A stretch of DNA of 61,914 nt, from assembly GCA_023663505.1 (NCBI GenBank), contig JAMPHH010000015.1, positions 1-61,914 on the forward strand, read 5' to 3'. Numbering within the stretch: position 1 is the stretch's first letter; each line of letters begins with the position of its first letter. The notes below the pieces were generated by a model. The model made no database searches, had not been told where the DNA came from, and saw only the letters and a list, made by a program, of their open reading frames with translations. Below, piece by piece: positions 1-7,844 of the stretch. Both the position numbers and the translations under genes were made by a program. This DNA is from Muribaculum sp. GTDB lineage: Bacteria; Bacillota; Clostridia; Lachnospirales; Lachnospiraceae.

Positions 1-67
1 CTTCTGCCAGAAAATCTTTTTTATTTTCCTCTTGACATATCACCAAATTGCTATCTGTTCCGTACAT
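1..67 (-). CDS. possible 5' end of an unidentified gene running off the window
   Basis: From an ATG whose complement is at 65-67 the minus strand stays open for 22 codons to the window edge, beginning MYGTDSNLVICQEE. It would be the next gene downstream of era. The usual neighbour there, recO, begins with a different, recognisable sequence, so I do not call it recO. No Shine-Dalgarno sequence precedes the ATG, which argues against this start. It could also be noncoding. Confidence 0.2.
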   Translation of the reverse strand, partial: MYGTDSNLVICQEENKKDFLAE

Positions 68-94
68 TCAGTAGGGTCTGCAATTTGAGCTTTT

Positions 95-1009
95 TTATTC
101 CTTGCCAAAGCTATCCTTGGGGTTATATCCAAAATTTTTCAGAAGGAAATCACTGTCCCGCCAATCCTTCTTCACCTTCACCCAAAGCTGCAGATTCACC
201 TTCGTTCCCAGCAAATCCTCAATATCCGGGCGGGCCTTGGAGCCGATCTGCTTGAGCATCTGTCCGCCCTTGCCAATGATGATGCCCTTGTGGGATTCCC
301 GCTCGCAGATAATGGTCGCGTCGATATGACAGATATTTCCTTTTTGCTTCATGCTCTCTATGCTGACCGCGATGCCATGGGGAATCTCCTCCTCCAAAAG
401 CCGCAGCGCCTTCTCCCTTATAAGCTCCGCCGCAATCTGCCGCATCGGTTGGTCCGTGATCGTGTCCTCGTCATAGAACGGCTCGCCGTAGGGCAGGTAT
501 TTCAGGATACAGCTCACCAACTCCTCCGTGTTATCCCCCTTCAGGGCGGAGACAGGCACGATCTCCTGAAAATCCATTTCCTTCCTGTACGTGTCGATAA
601 AGGCAAACACCTCATCACGCTTGACCGTGTCTGTCTTGTTGATCACCAGAATCACCGGAGTCTTCGTCCTTTGAAGCTGTTCAATGATATGTCTCTCCCC
701 CGCACCAATATAATTGGTCGGCTCAACAAGCCATAGGATCACGTCCACCTCGTTCAGCGTGCGCTCCGCCACGTTCACCATATAATCCCCCAGCTTGTTC
801 TTCGCCTTGTGAATCCCCGGCGTGTCCAAGAACACGATCTGCGCATTGTCCAGTGTCAGCACTGTCTGAATGCGGTTTCTGGTGGTCTGAGGCTTCTTGG
901 AGGTGATAGCGATCTTCTGCCCGATCAAATGGTTCATCAGCGTGGATTTACCCACGTTGGGTCTGCCTATCAATGTCACAAAGCCTGATTTATATGCGGA
1001 AATATCCAT
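95..1009 (-). CDS. era: GTPase Era, ribosome assembly
   Basis: Era is an essential GTPase that binds the 3' end of 16S rRNA during small-subunit maturation, at the ribosome and inner membrane face. The 304-residue product has the usual length. GRPNVGKST (P-loop, about residues 15-23), DTPG (about 62-65) and NKTD (about 124-127) are the G1, G3 and G4 motifs. A C-terminal KH domain shows GIIIGKGGQMLKQIG near residue 245. The start at 1009 is preferred because GGAGG sits 5 nt upstream. An ATG four codons earlier (1021) has only a weak GAGG and remains possible. It is the last complete gene of a minus-strand run. Identification is secure. Confidence 0.97.
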   Translation of the reverse strand: MDISAYKSGFVTLIGRPNVGKSTLMNHLIGQKIAITSKKPQTTRNRIQTVLTLDNAQIVFLDTPGIHKAKNKLGDYMVNVAERTLNEVDVILWLVEPTNYIGAGERHIIEQLQRTKTPVILVINKTDTVKRDEVFAFIDTYRKEMDFQEIVPVSALKGDNTEELVSCILKYLPYGEPFYDEDTITDQPMRQIAAELIREKALRLLEEEIPHGIAVSIESMKQKGNICHIDATIICERESHKGIIIGKGGQMLKQIGSKARPDIEDLLGTKVNLQLWVKVKKDWRDSDFLLKNFGYNPKDSFGKE

Positions 1010-1064
1010 ACACACCTCCATGCTGTCCTCAAAACGTGTTATAGCTCAGCCTTCTCCACTTAGC

Positions 1065-2144
1065 TTAGTCCTGCTTGTTCTCCATGGGCGGCGCAGCCTG
1101 TATGTCCGCCATTTTTGCCGCATTTCTCTTGCGCCGATATCTGATGATCAGTCTGACGATGAACACTATTACAGCGATCCTCACAGCCCATATTACAAGA
1201 TAAGGAATGTCTACCACGATCCATACAAAGAAATCAACGATGCCGTCCTTGACATCAATCAAATTCTCCATAAAGCCGTTGCTCAATCTTTCCCAGACCG
1301 TTTCCTCTTCCTCCTCCACGGGCGGAGGCGTCAGCTCCTTCACTTCCCTGATACTCATATACACCGTGGCATAATCCACCTTGTTGTCATAAGTGCGAAG
1401 CCTTGATTCCATTCTCTCAAGCTGATACCTCACCTCGGAGAGACGCTCCTCCAAGGTAATAATATCCTCCAAGCTCTCCGCCTTCTCCAAGAAGCTCAGC
1501 AGACGCTCCTGCTCCACCAGTAGGGAGCTTTTGCGACTCTCCGTGTCCACATAATCAAGTGTCACGTCCTCCACGGACTCGGTGCGGCTGACGATATTGC
1601 CCGTGTCATCTACCGTCTTTAAGAAGGTATCCAGAGACTGCTTCGGCACCCGAACCGTGAGATCGGAGGAACGATTATTCAGACTACCTGAATATTTGCT
1701 CCCGTTGTAGGTATCCATCTGCTCTATGTAGCCGTTCAGCTTCGCCACCTGCTCCTCTATCTCGGCAAGCATCTGGTCAAATTCCTTCGTCTCCACGTCC
1801 AGATTCACGGTGCGGATCAGCTTTCGGCTGTCATTCACCGCCGATCCGCTCCCCGATGTAACCGCGCTCCGAAAGCTCTCCCCACCGATCTCCGACGTCT
1901 CGCCGCTCTGAGTGGTATCCCAAGCGCCGCCCTCTTCCATGTAGCTCTCCGACACATAATCCAGATCCTCGTATGCCTCCGCCGCCCCTCCATAGGCCTG
2001 TGTTGACTTTGAATTATAGCTGCCGTTACTCATCCCGATTGCCTCGGCGGGATATGCGCTGTCCGACTCCGACTGCCCGCAGGCGGTCAACGCCAATGCC
2101 GAAACCAGTGCCAATGCCGCAAAGAACCTTTTGTTTGTCATCAT
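1065..2144 (-). CDS. DUF4349 domain lipoprotein
   Basis: A 359-residue predicted lipoprotein. The N-terminus is a signal peptide ending in a lipobox, LTAC, with the lipidated cysteine at residue 22. A low-complexity Ser/Glu/Gly stretch follows to about residue 105. The DUF4349 domain covers about 110-310: a beta-rich part followed by a long coiled coil (about 215-255). A hydrophobic segment near 300-330 and a basic tail (RYRRKRNAAK) follow. The protein would therefore be held in the membrane at both ends with the coiled coil outside. GGGGAGGG precedes the ATGATG start. The molecular function of the family is unknown. It lies between era and a zinc peptidase gene, which gives no clear functional clue. 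Confidence 0.85.
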   Translation of the reverse strand: MMTNKRFFAALALVSALALTACGQSESDSAYPAEAIGMSNGSYNSKSTQAYGGAAEAYEDLDYVSESYMEEGGAWDTTQSGETSEIGGESFRSAVTSGSGSAVNDSRKLIRTVNLDVETKEFDQMLAEIEEQVAKLNGYIEQMDTYNGSKYSGSLNNRSSDLTVRVPKQSLDTFLKTVDDTGNIVSRTESVEDVTLDYVDTESRKSSLLVEQERLLSFLEKAESLEDIITLEERLSEVRYQLERMESRLRTYDNKVDYATVYMSIREVKELTPPPVEEEEETVWERLSNGFMENLIDVKDGIVDFFVWIVVDIPYLVIWAVRIAVIVFIVRLIIRYRRKRNAAKMADIQAAPPMENKQD

Positions 2145-2267
2145 AATCTTCCCTCCCCAGAGCGATACCGCTCTCCATGCAACGCTTATATTTTGTTTTT
2201 TGAAGGTTCAGCGTGATCACACCGCCTTACGCCGCATGTTCGTTTCAGTTTATTAGACGACAAATCA

Positions 2268-5231
2268 TCAGAAAAGGTTCTCAAGCCTTTGGAATATTTT
2301 CTCATCTGCCTTAAGTCTCCCCGCATTTCCCACCACACACAGGAAATCCTCCGACATAAAGGCTTTGATATAATCGGCAAGCTTTCGTATATCCGCCGCC
2401 GTCGCGCCCAAGATCGCGTCCCGCTCTCTCTGCAGGAACTCCTCGTCCAAGCCCGACATATAGGCGGTCAGTCCAAACAGCCCCTTCGCCGCAGGGTTCA
2501 TCGGCATATCAAGGTCGCTGATTGCCCCGATGATATATTGCGTCATCGTGCGCTCGTCCGCCTCGTAATGCGCGACTGCTTCCGCCGCGTTCTCATATAT
2601 CTCCAAGGTCTTGTCAAGATTGGGGTCTCTGTAAGACACAAAATAGCTCTCCCCCGTTCTCCCAAAATTACACATACACCCGTAGGCGCCGCCCTTCACG
2701 CGCACATTGACCCACAGATACTCATACCCGAGCATCACCTTAAGCACCTTGAGAGCTCCGGTATAAGGCAAACCCTTTCTGACAAAATTCCCCGCCCGAC
2801 ACACATATTGAATCTGTCCCGCCGTCATGAAGCCCTCGTTCCCCCGCACGGGCGTCGGTCTGTAAGTCTCCTTCTCCACGGGGCATGTATAAAGCTTACT
2901 TTTAAACCGCTCCACCGCCGCTGCAAGCCCAAGCTCCTCCGGCTCGTCCCCAACGAAATCGACCATCAGGTTCTCCGGTCTGAAAATCAGCTTCGTAAGC
3001 GTCTGCAGCTTCTCTACAAGCTCTCCCTTCTTAGCATCGAAGTCATCAACGATATCCGCGATCAGACGATAAAGCGGAACGCCGGAGATAAGCTCGCTCA
3101 AAACGCCTGACACGCTGCCGTAGGACAGTGCCCTGCCCACCGCCACGCTATGCCCCGAGGACATCATTTGGCTCTGCATACGGGATTTGCCCTCCGCCAG
3201 AATCTCCTTAAGACGCTTCCCGTCCGTCAGGTCACTGGTGAGAATGATCTCCTGCATCAGCCCTATCGCCGCCTCAAGCTTGTCGTTAAACGCCTTCGTC
3301 TTGATCTCCAGAGTCGCCTGACACTTATCCTGATCGTCGAGCCGACTGTAAATATTGCTCACCGCCGCCATGCCGCCCGTGACCAGATTCATCTCATTAA
3401 ACAGATCTCCATAGCTGTAATGCTCTGTGTTCAACAGCCCAAGACACCCCTTTAGAATCCCTATATAGGGGTAATACTCCTCGGGAATCCCATCTAATCG
3501 AAACAGCATACGCAGATAGCCGATCCCGTTGGTGTATAGATTATGGTACAAAAAGGGCGTGTCACCGATATGTCTCTCCTCGTTCACAAGCTCTGCAGCT
3601 TCTTTCTTCAGGTCAGCTCTTGAAAGCAGCGGAATCTTTGCCAAATCCTCCTGACTGTCCTCCGTCTCTTGGAAGTCACGAAGCTTCTCCTGCAGCGACA
3701 GAACCTCCCCAAGCTCCTCCTTGGACATGGAAGCCTTTTTCGCCGCAAGCTTGTCCGCAAGCTCCCTCTCGCGCTTCTCCATAAGCCCCTCAACAGGCTT
3801 TAGGATCACCACGCTACGATGATTATTCTCCAAGAGATATTCCCTGACCAACTGCTCATACCAACCGCTCTTTACCTTTTCCCTGAGAGCCTTAAATATT
3901 CCGAGCTGCTCAACATGCACAAAGGGCTTGCTCTCGTCATAAAGCCAGCTGTCCAACATCTGCAGCCCATACATCAGACCCTTGGGATAAGAGCCAAAAT
4001 CAGCCTCGCGATATTTAAATTCATAATAGTTTAACGCCGCCAGTAAAGCCTTCTCGTCAAAGCCCTCCGCCGCGACGCACTCCAACACCTCCCGCACCGT
4101 ATCCACAAATTCCGCCTGTCTGTCCATTGACGTCCCCTTGGCGATCACGCTGAAATACGGCTGTCTGATGCCGTCATCCCAGATACTGTACACATCGCTT
4201 CCGATACCGCGATCCACCAACGTCTGCTTAATGGGCGCCCCCGGCGCAGAGCACAGGGCATAGTCCAGTACCTGAAATGCCATGCAAAGCTCGCTGTCAG
4301 TGCTCTCACCCACAGAGAAATTCATTGAGAAATAAGTGTTTTCATCTGCGTCCTCCCCCTCGTTCAAGGGATATTCCTTGATGTTCACGACAGACGTAGC
4401 GCCAAATTCCGGCTCAAGCCCGATCTCGGAGTGAATCTCCAAGCTGTCAAAATCCGACAGATAACGCTCGTCGATAAAGGCAAGCTTCTCCGCCATATCC
4501 ATATCCCCATAGAGATAAATATAGCTGTTGGAGGGGTGATAATATTGTCTGTGAAAATCCAAAAACTCCTCATAGGAGAGCTCAGGGATCACATCGGGAT
4601 CTCCGCCGGATTCCACGCCATAGGCAGTGTGCGGGTAGAGGGAATTCATGATAGCAGTCTCCAACACGTCGTCCGCTGAGGAATACGCCCCCTTCATCTC
4701 GTTGTAAACCACGCCGTTGACCGCAAGCCCGCCGTCCTCGCCCTCCAGTTCGTAATGCCAGCCCTCCTGACGAAAGATTGCCTCCTTGTCATAGATATTG
4801 GGATAAAACACCGCGTCCAGATACACATGCATCAGATTCTGAAAATCCTTGTCATTACAGCTCGCCACGGGGTAGAGCGTCTTATCGGGATAGGTCATGG
4901 CGTTCAAAAACGTATTCAGGGAGCCCTTCACCAGCTCCACAAAAGGATCCTTCACGGGAAACTCTCTGGAGCCGCACAGCACGGAATGCTCCAAAATATG
5001 CGGAACGCCCGTAGAATCGGCAGGCGGAGTGCGAAAGCCGATATAGAACACCTTATTCTCATCATCATTGGATATCAGCGCCACCCTTGCACCCGTTTTC
5101 CTATGCCGCAGCAGCACTCCCGTGCTCCTGATATCGTCAAGCTCCCTCTGCTCTATCACCTCATAAGCCGCAAGCTTATCCAATCCCCCCAAATTAGATC
5201 TGTTCTGTTTAGAATCCATAGCTCCTGTCAT
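2268..5231 (-). CDS. M16C (insulinase/presequence protease-like) metallopeptidase
   Basis: A 987-residue protein of the M16C family, the length expected for two fused M16 halves forming a closed chamber around the substrate. The inverted zinc motif HILEH is at residues 78-82, and the downstream conserved NEMKGAYS carries the third zinc ligand (about 176-185). The second half lacks a zinc site, as is normal. Members degrade short peptides, in the cytosol or near the envelope. No signal peptide is present, so cytosolic action is likely. AAGGAG precedes the start by about 9 nt. It follows the 139-aa gene by 24 bp and is probably in the same operon. Sure of family; substrate unknown. Confidence 0.93.
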   Translation of the reverse strand: MTGAMDSKQNRSNLGGLDKLAAYEVIEQRELDDIRSTGVLLRHRKTGARVALISNDDENKVFYIGFRTPPADSTGVPHILEHSVLCGSREFPVKDPFVELVKGSLNTFLNAMTYPDKTLYPVASCNDKDFQNLMHVYLDAVFYPNIYDKEAIFRQEGWHYELEGEDGGLAVNGVVYNEMKGAYSSADDVLETAIMNSLYPHTAYGVESGGDPDVIPELSYEEFLDFHRQYYHPSNSYIYLYGDMDMAEKLAFIDERYLSDFDSLEIHSEIGLEPEFGATSVVNIKEYPLNEGEDADENTYFSMNFSVGESTDSELCMAFQVLDYALCSAPGAPIKQTLVDRGIGSDVYSIWDDGIRQPYFSVIAKGTSMDRQAEFVDTVREVLECVAAEGFDEKALLAALNYYEFKYREADFGSYPKGLMYGLQMLDSWLYDESKPFVHVEQLGIFKALREKVKSGWYEQLVREYLLENNHRSVVILKPVEGLMEKRERELADKLAAKKASMSKEELGEVLSLQEKLRDFQETEDSQEDLAKIPLLSRADLKKEAAELVNEERHIGDTPFLYHNLYTNGIGYLRMLFRLDGIPEEYYPYIGILKGCLGLLNTEHYSYGDLFNEMNLVTGGMAAVSNIYSRLDDQDKCQATLEIKTKAFNDKLEAAIGLMQEIILTSDLTDGKRLKEILAEGKSRMQSQMMSSGHSVAVGRALSYGSVSGVLSELISGVPLYRLIADIVDDFDAKKGELVEKLQTLTKLIFRPENLMVDFVGDEPEELGLAAAVERFKSKLYTCPVEKETYRPTPVRGNEGFMTAGQIQYVCRAGNFVRKGLPYTGALKVLKVMLGYEYLWVNVRVKGGAYGCMCNFGRTGESYFVSYRDPNLDKTLEIYENAAEAVAHYEADERTMTQYIIGAISDLDMPMNPAAKGLFGLTAYMSGLDEEFLQRERDAILGATAADIRKLADYIKAFMSEDFLCVVGNAGRLKADEKIFQRLENLF

Positions 5232-5255
5232 TCCTTAATTCTCCTTCTATTCATT

Positions 5256-5675
5256 TTAAAAGCCCATAAGAGCAAGCTTGCTGAGCACAAGCTCCTGAAT
5301 CACCAGACCGACCTGCTCCTTTTCCTGCACGGAAAGCTGTACGAGCTGTTCCACAGGCAGTGTCCTCGTCACATACTCCTTCTTCGGATTGCCGCCCAAG
5401 CCCTTCCTCTCCTGTATGAGATTGACCTTGACCCGAGCCTTTAGCTGACGAAATATCTTGACTTGAAAGCTCTCCTTGGGCAGATAATAGAGATGCGTCT
5501 CCAAGGTGTCCGCCAGATCCGCCTCCGGTAAGATATAGCGTTCCACAACCAAGCGGAATTTAAACGGGATCTCCTCATTCTCCAACAGCTCGTCAAAGGT
5601 ATATTTGCTGCCGATATACAGGCGCGACACGTCCTGCATGCAATATTTATAGTCCTCATAAACACTTTTATTCAT
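5256..5675 (-). CDS. conserved hypothetical protein, partner of sigma-like protein
   Basis: I do not recognise a named family in this 139-residue protein. It is mixed in charge, has no signal peptide or membrane segment, and looks soluble. Its start lies 8 bp inside the end of the sigma-like gene (5668-5675 shared), so the two are almost certainly translated as a coupled pair. Codon use matches its neighbours. The tight overlap suggests that the two proteins act together, perhaps as regulator and partner, but that is inference from arrangement only. Confidence 0.7.
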   Translation of the reverse strand: MNKSVYEDYKYCMQDVSRLYIGSKYTFDELLENEEIPFKFRLVVERYILPEADLADTLETHLYYLPKESFQVKIFRQLKARVKVNLIQERKGLGGNPKKEYVTRTLPVEQLVQLSVQEKEQVGLVIQELVLSKLALMGF

Positions 5676-6405
5676 CTGTCAAATCCTCGATCCTAAAACC
5701 GCTCACGCGCATTGCCCCGCGAATCTCCTCCTCGTCAAGCCCCGTCTCCTTCGCAAGCTCAGCCGCCGTCACCTTACGGCATAGCTCCTGTGCCATGTCA
5801 TGCGCCTGCTCCGCGATTCTGTTCAGCCTGTCAGCGATATCTTGGTCAGATTTTTGATTCTCGGTGTTCTCCGCAATATAATCCTCCATGGCGTCCATGA
5901 CCAGCTTGGCGAGCATTCCCTGCGCCTCGTCCGGCTTCTCCAGACCGCCCAGCATCCCCACGCCAAAGGTCAGAGCCATATTGCCCTCACCGATCAAATC
6001 CTCCAGAAATACCCCCTGCCCCGTGTATAGCTTGGCAATCTCAGGGATATCCGCCAGATAGACCTCTATCAGCCTGCCCTGAGCGTCCGAATCCCCCGCC
6101 ATGGCGGAAATGGTATATGCCTCGATCTGCCCCGCGGTGTAGGTTGGCAATTCCGCAAGCTGATCAAGATAATCCTGCAGATAATCCCTCTCCTCGTCCG
6201 TGAGATAGTCATCAGGGTTCACGGGCTCACCGATTCCCACCTTATGCTTGACCAGATAATCATATACCAATTCCAACTGGCTCTCGTCCAACTTCAGTGC
6301 AGCGAACGCCTGCTCCACCTGTTCCCTGCTGACACAATTCCCCTGCTCCTTGGCAAGGGTGCGCACCTGCTCTAAGGTTTGCGCAAATTGAAGCTCCTGA
6401 TTCAT
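5668..6405 (-). CDS. sigma-70-like protein lacking region 4
   Basis: The 245-residue product resembles the front half of a primary sigma factor. Residues 1-75 look like region 1.1. About 105-150 resemble the region 1.2/2.1-2.2 core-binding helices (GDSDAQGRLIEVYLADI, then FLEDLIGEGN). The C-terminus, VTAAELAKETGLDEEEIRG, is like region 3. The aromatic/basic melting segment of regions 2.3-2.4 is missing (the sequence continues MALTFGVGMLGGLEK), and there is no region 4, so ordinary -10/-35 recognition is unlikely. Similar proteins are often annotated simply as sigma-70 domain proteins. It may bind core polymerase without acting as a normal sigma factor. The start lies in GCGGGGGG-TATAAGC-ATG, at the edge of a hairpin repeat. 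Family call good, function inferred. Confidence 0.75.
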   Translation of the reverse strand: MNQELQFAQTLEQVRTLAKEQGNCVSREQVEQAFAALKLDESQLELVYDYLVKHKVGIGEPVNPDDYLTDEERDYLQDYLDQLAELPTYTAGQIEAYTISAMAGDSDAQGRLIEVYLADIPEIAKLYTGQGVFLEDLIGEGNMALTFGVGMLGGLEKPDEAQGMLAKLVMDAMEDYIAENTENQKSDQDIADRLNRIAEQAHDMAQELCRKVTAAELAKETGLDEEEIRGAMRVSGFRIEDLTDE

Positions 6406-6640
6406 GCTTATACCCCCCGCATATCACGAGTCTGCCCGTGATACTGCACCAGTCAACAACCCCGCTGCAAAGCAAAATGCATCTCAGATGCATAGGCATC
6501 AAGCTTGCAACGCTGCAGAGCAGCGGGGTATTGACCCTCGCGGCATTCGCCAATACAAATTTATTGGATTTGTGCTCATGCAAGCACTGGCACAAAGTCA
6601 ATGGTATTGACTTGGCTCATTGCTCGCGGGAATAAAAGTG
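6406..6640. repeat. mosaic hairpin repeat, copy 1 (largest)
   Basis: The gap between two minus-strand genes is almost entirely a string of inverted repeats. TATCACG pairs with CGTGATA at once (about 6421-6442). ACCCCGCTGC and GCAGCGGGGT form outer arms around GCATCTCAGATGC, itself a palindrome. AAGTCAATGGTATTGACTT is a further perfect hairpin. Short blocks such as GCGGCATTCG, CATGCAAGCA and CTCATTGCTCGCG recur at 15061-15170, and CAGCGGGGTTGTTGA recurs at 33317-33332. The end nearest the sigma-like gene supplies the purine-rich stretch in front of its ATG. No ORF here looks real. Confidence 0.7.
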
Positions 6641-6665
6641 TGAGAAGAATTTCCATGACAACAAT

Positions 6666-7577
6666 TCAGCCCTTCACATGCTCATGGGTGAACAAGTGAT
6701 ATTGACAATACTCATGGTTTCCCTCGCACTTAGAGCAATAGCGGAATTCCAGTGTCGGATCGTCCTCGCTCGTCCTGCCGCAGATACTGCACCTGTGTCC
6801 CGCCTGCTTTGCCCCCTCGCGCACCTGATGCTTGAAATCCGCCCTGCGCTTGATCTGTCTGGGCGCCAAATGGAAAAAGCTCCTGCTGCCAAGCCAAAAA
6901 ATCAGGAAATTGAGCAGGGACGCCGCCGCCGCAACCATTGCGAACCAACAACTGTAATATCCCTTCATTCCCAACATGAAATTCTGCAGCATATCGATGA
7001 CAAGCATCACACCATAGAAAATCCCCAGCCATTTCACCTTTATCGGAATGATAAACATCAAAAGCACCTGATTCTCCGGATATGTGGCAGCATACGCAAG
7101 GAAAATCGACATATTAATATAATAGGTGCTGAAGCCCCAAGAACATAGCTGAAAGAACCATGTCGCCTGCCCGGGATCGGAGAGCCACGGCATCAAAATA
7201 TAACACACTCCCATACACAGAAAGCTCGCGATCACCGTGATGAGCATTCCCCCAAAGATATAGACATTATAGCGATAGGCGCCCCACACGCGCTCCAAGC
7301 TTGTCCCGATGCTGTAATAGAAAAATAACATAATCAGGGTAAATATATCAAGGCTTGCAGGCGCGCTGATGATCCATGTAAACACACGCCAAATCTGCCC
7401 GTGTAATATCTGATACGGGTCTAATGTCAGATATTGCAGAAAATTAGGATTTACAATCCTGATAACATACCCCGCCGCATAACACATCACTAGGATCAGT
7501 GACAGATTCGGTATGGCATACCTGCCAAACTTACGCTCAAAATTGCTGATGCCATTATTTTTCCTACTCATATTCAT
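6666..7577 (-). CDS. rhomboid/Derlin-like membrane protein with C-terminal zinc ribbon
   Basis: A 303-residue protein with about six hydrophobic segments between residues 20 and 235 and a cytosolic tail. The membrane part resembles the rhomboid/Derlin fold (a short first helix followed by a loop with QIWRVFTW), but I see no GxSG serine motif in the fourth segment, where rhomboid proteases carry their nucleophile. It is therefore probably a non-proteolytic pseudo-rhomboid. The tail carries CSIC and CSKC pairs plus a Cys/His-rich end (CQYHLFTHEH), consistent with a zinc-binding module. AAAGGA stands 6 nt before the start. It faces away from the activase gene across a 267-bp gap. Role unknown. 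Confidence 0.75.
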   Translation of the reverse strand: MNMSRKNNGISNFERKFGRYAIPNLSLILVMCYAAGYVIRIVNPNFLQYLTLDPYQILHGQIWRVFTWIISAPASLDIFTLIMLFFYYSIGTSLERVWGAYRYNVYIFGGMLITVIASFLCMGVCYILMPWLSDPGQATWFFQLCSWGFSTYYINMSIFLAYAATYPENQVLLMFIIPIKVKWLGIFYGVMLVIDMLQNFMLGMKGYYSCWFAMVAAAASLLNFLIFWLGSRSFFHLAPRQIKRRADFKHQVREGAKQAGHRCSICGRTSEDDPTLEFRYCSKCEGNHEYCQYHLFTHEHVKG

Positions 7578-7761
7578 TCACGTCCTTTACTCTGTCCATT
7601 CCGTCGGCATTTCGCCGGCTATGTCATTTTTATGAAAAATTTTCCATATACAATAGCAAATATGATTTTATTTTAACATGAGCTTTTCCATAAGTAAACC
7701 AAGCAAATTTATTTTTAGAAAGATTTTATCATTCCACTCCGATTCTTTTAGATTTTGTTCG

Positions 7762-7790
7762 TTGCATTTTAAAATTTATTAGCGTATAAT
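7762..7790 (+). promoter_or_regulatory. sigma-A promoter for the activase-like gene
   Basis: TTGCAT at 7762-7767 and TATAAT at 7785-7790 are separated by 17 nt. They lie 55 nt upstream of the start codon, which has AAGGAAGG in front. The rest of the 7578-7844 gap is AT-rich and holds no ORF that I can support. Confidence 0.75.
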
Positions 7791-7844
7791 GTCAAGGAAT
7801 GTCGATGTAGAGATGTTCTTTTGTAGCAAAGGAAGGATGATTTT

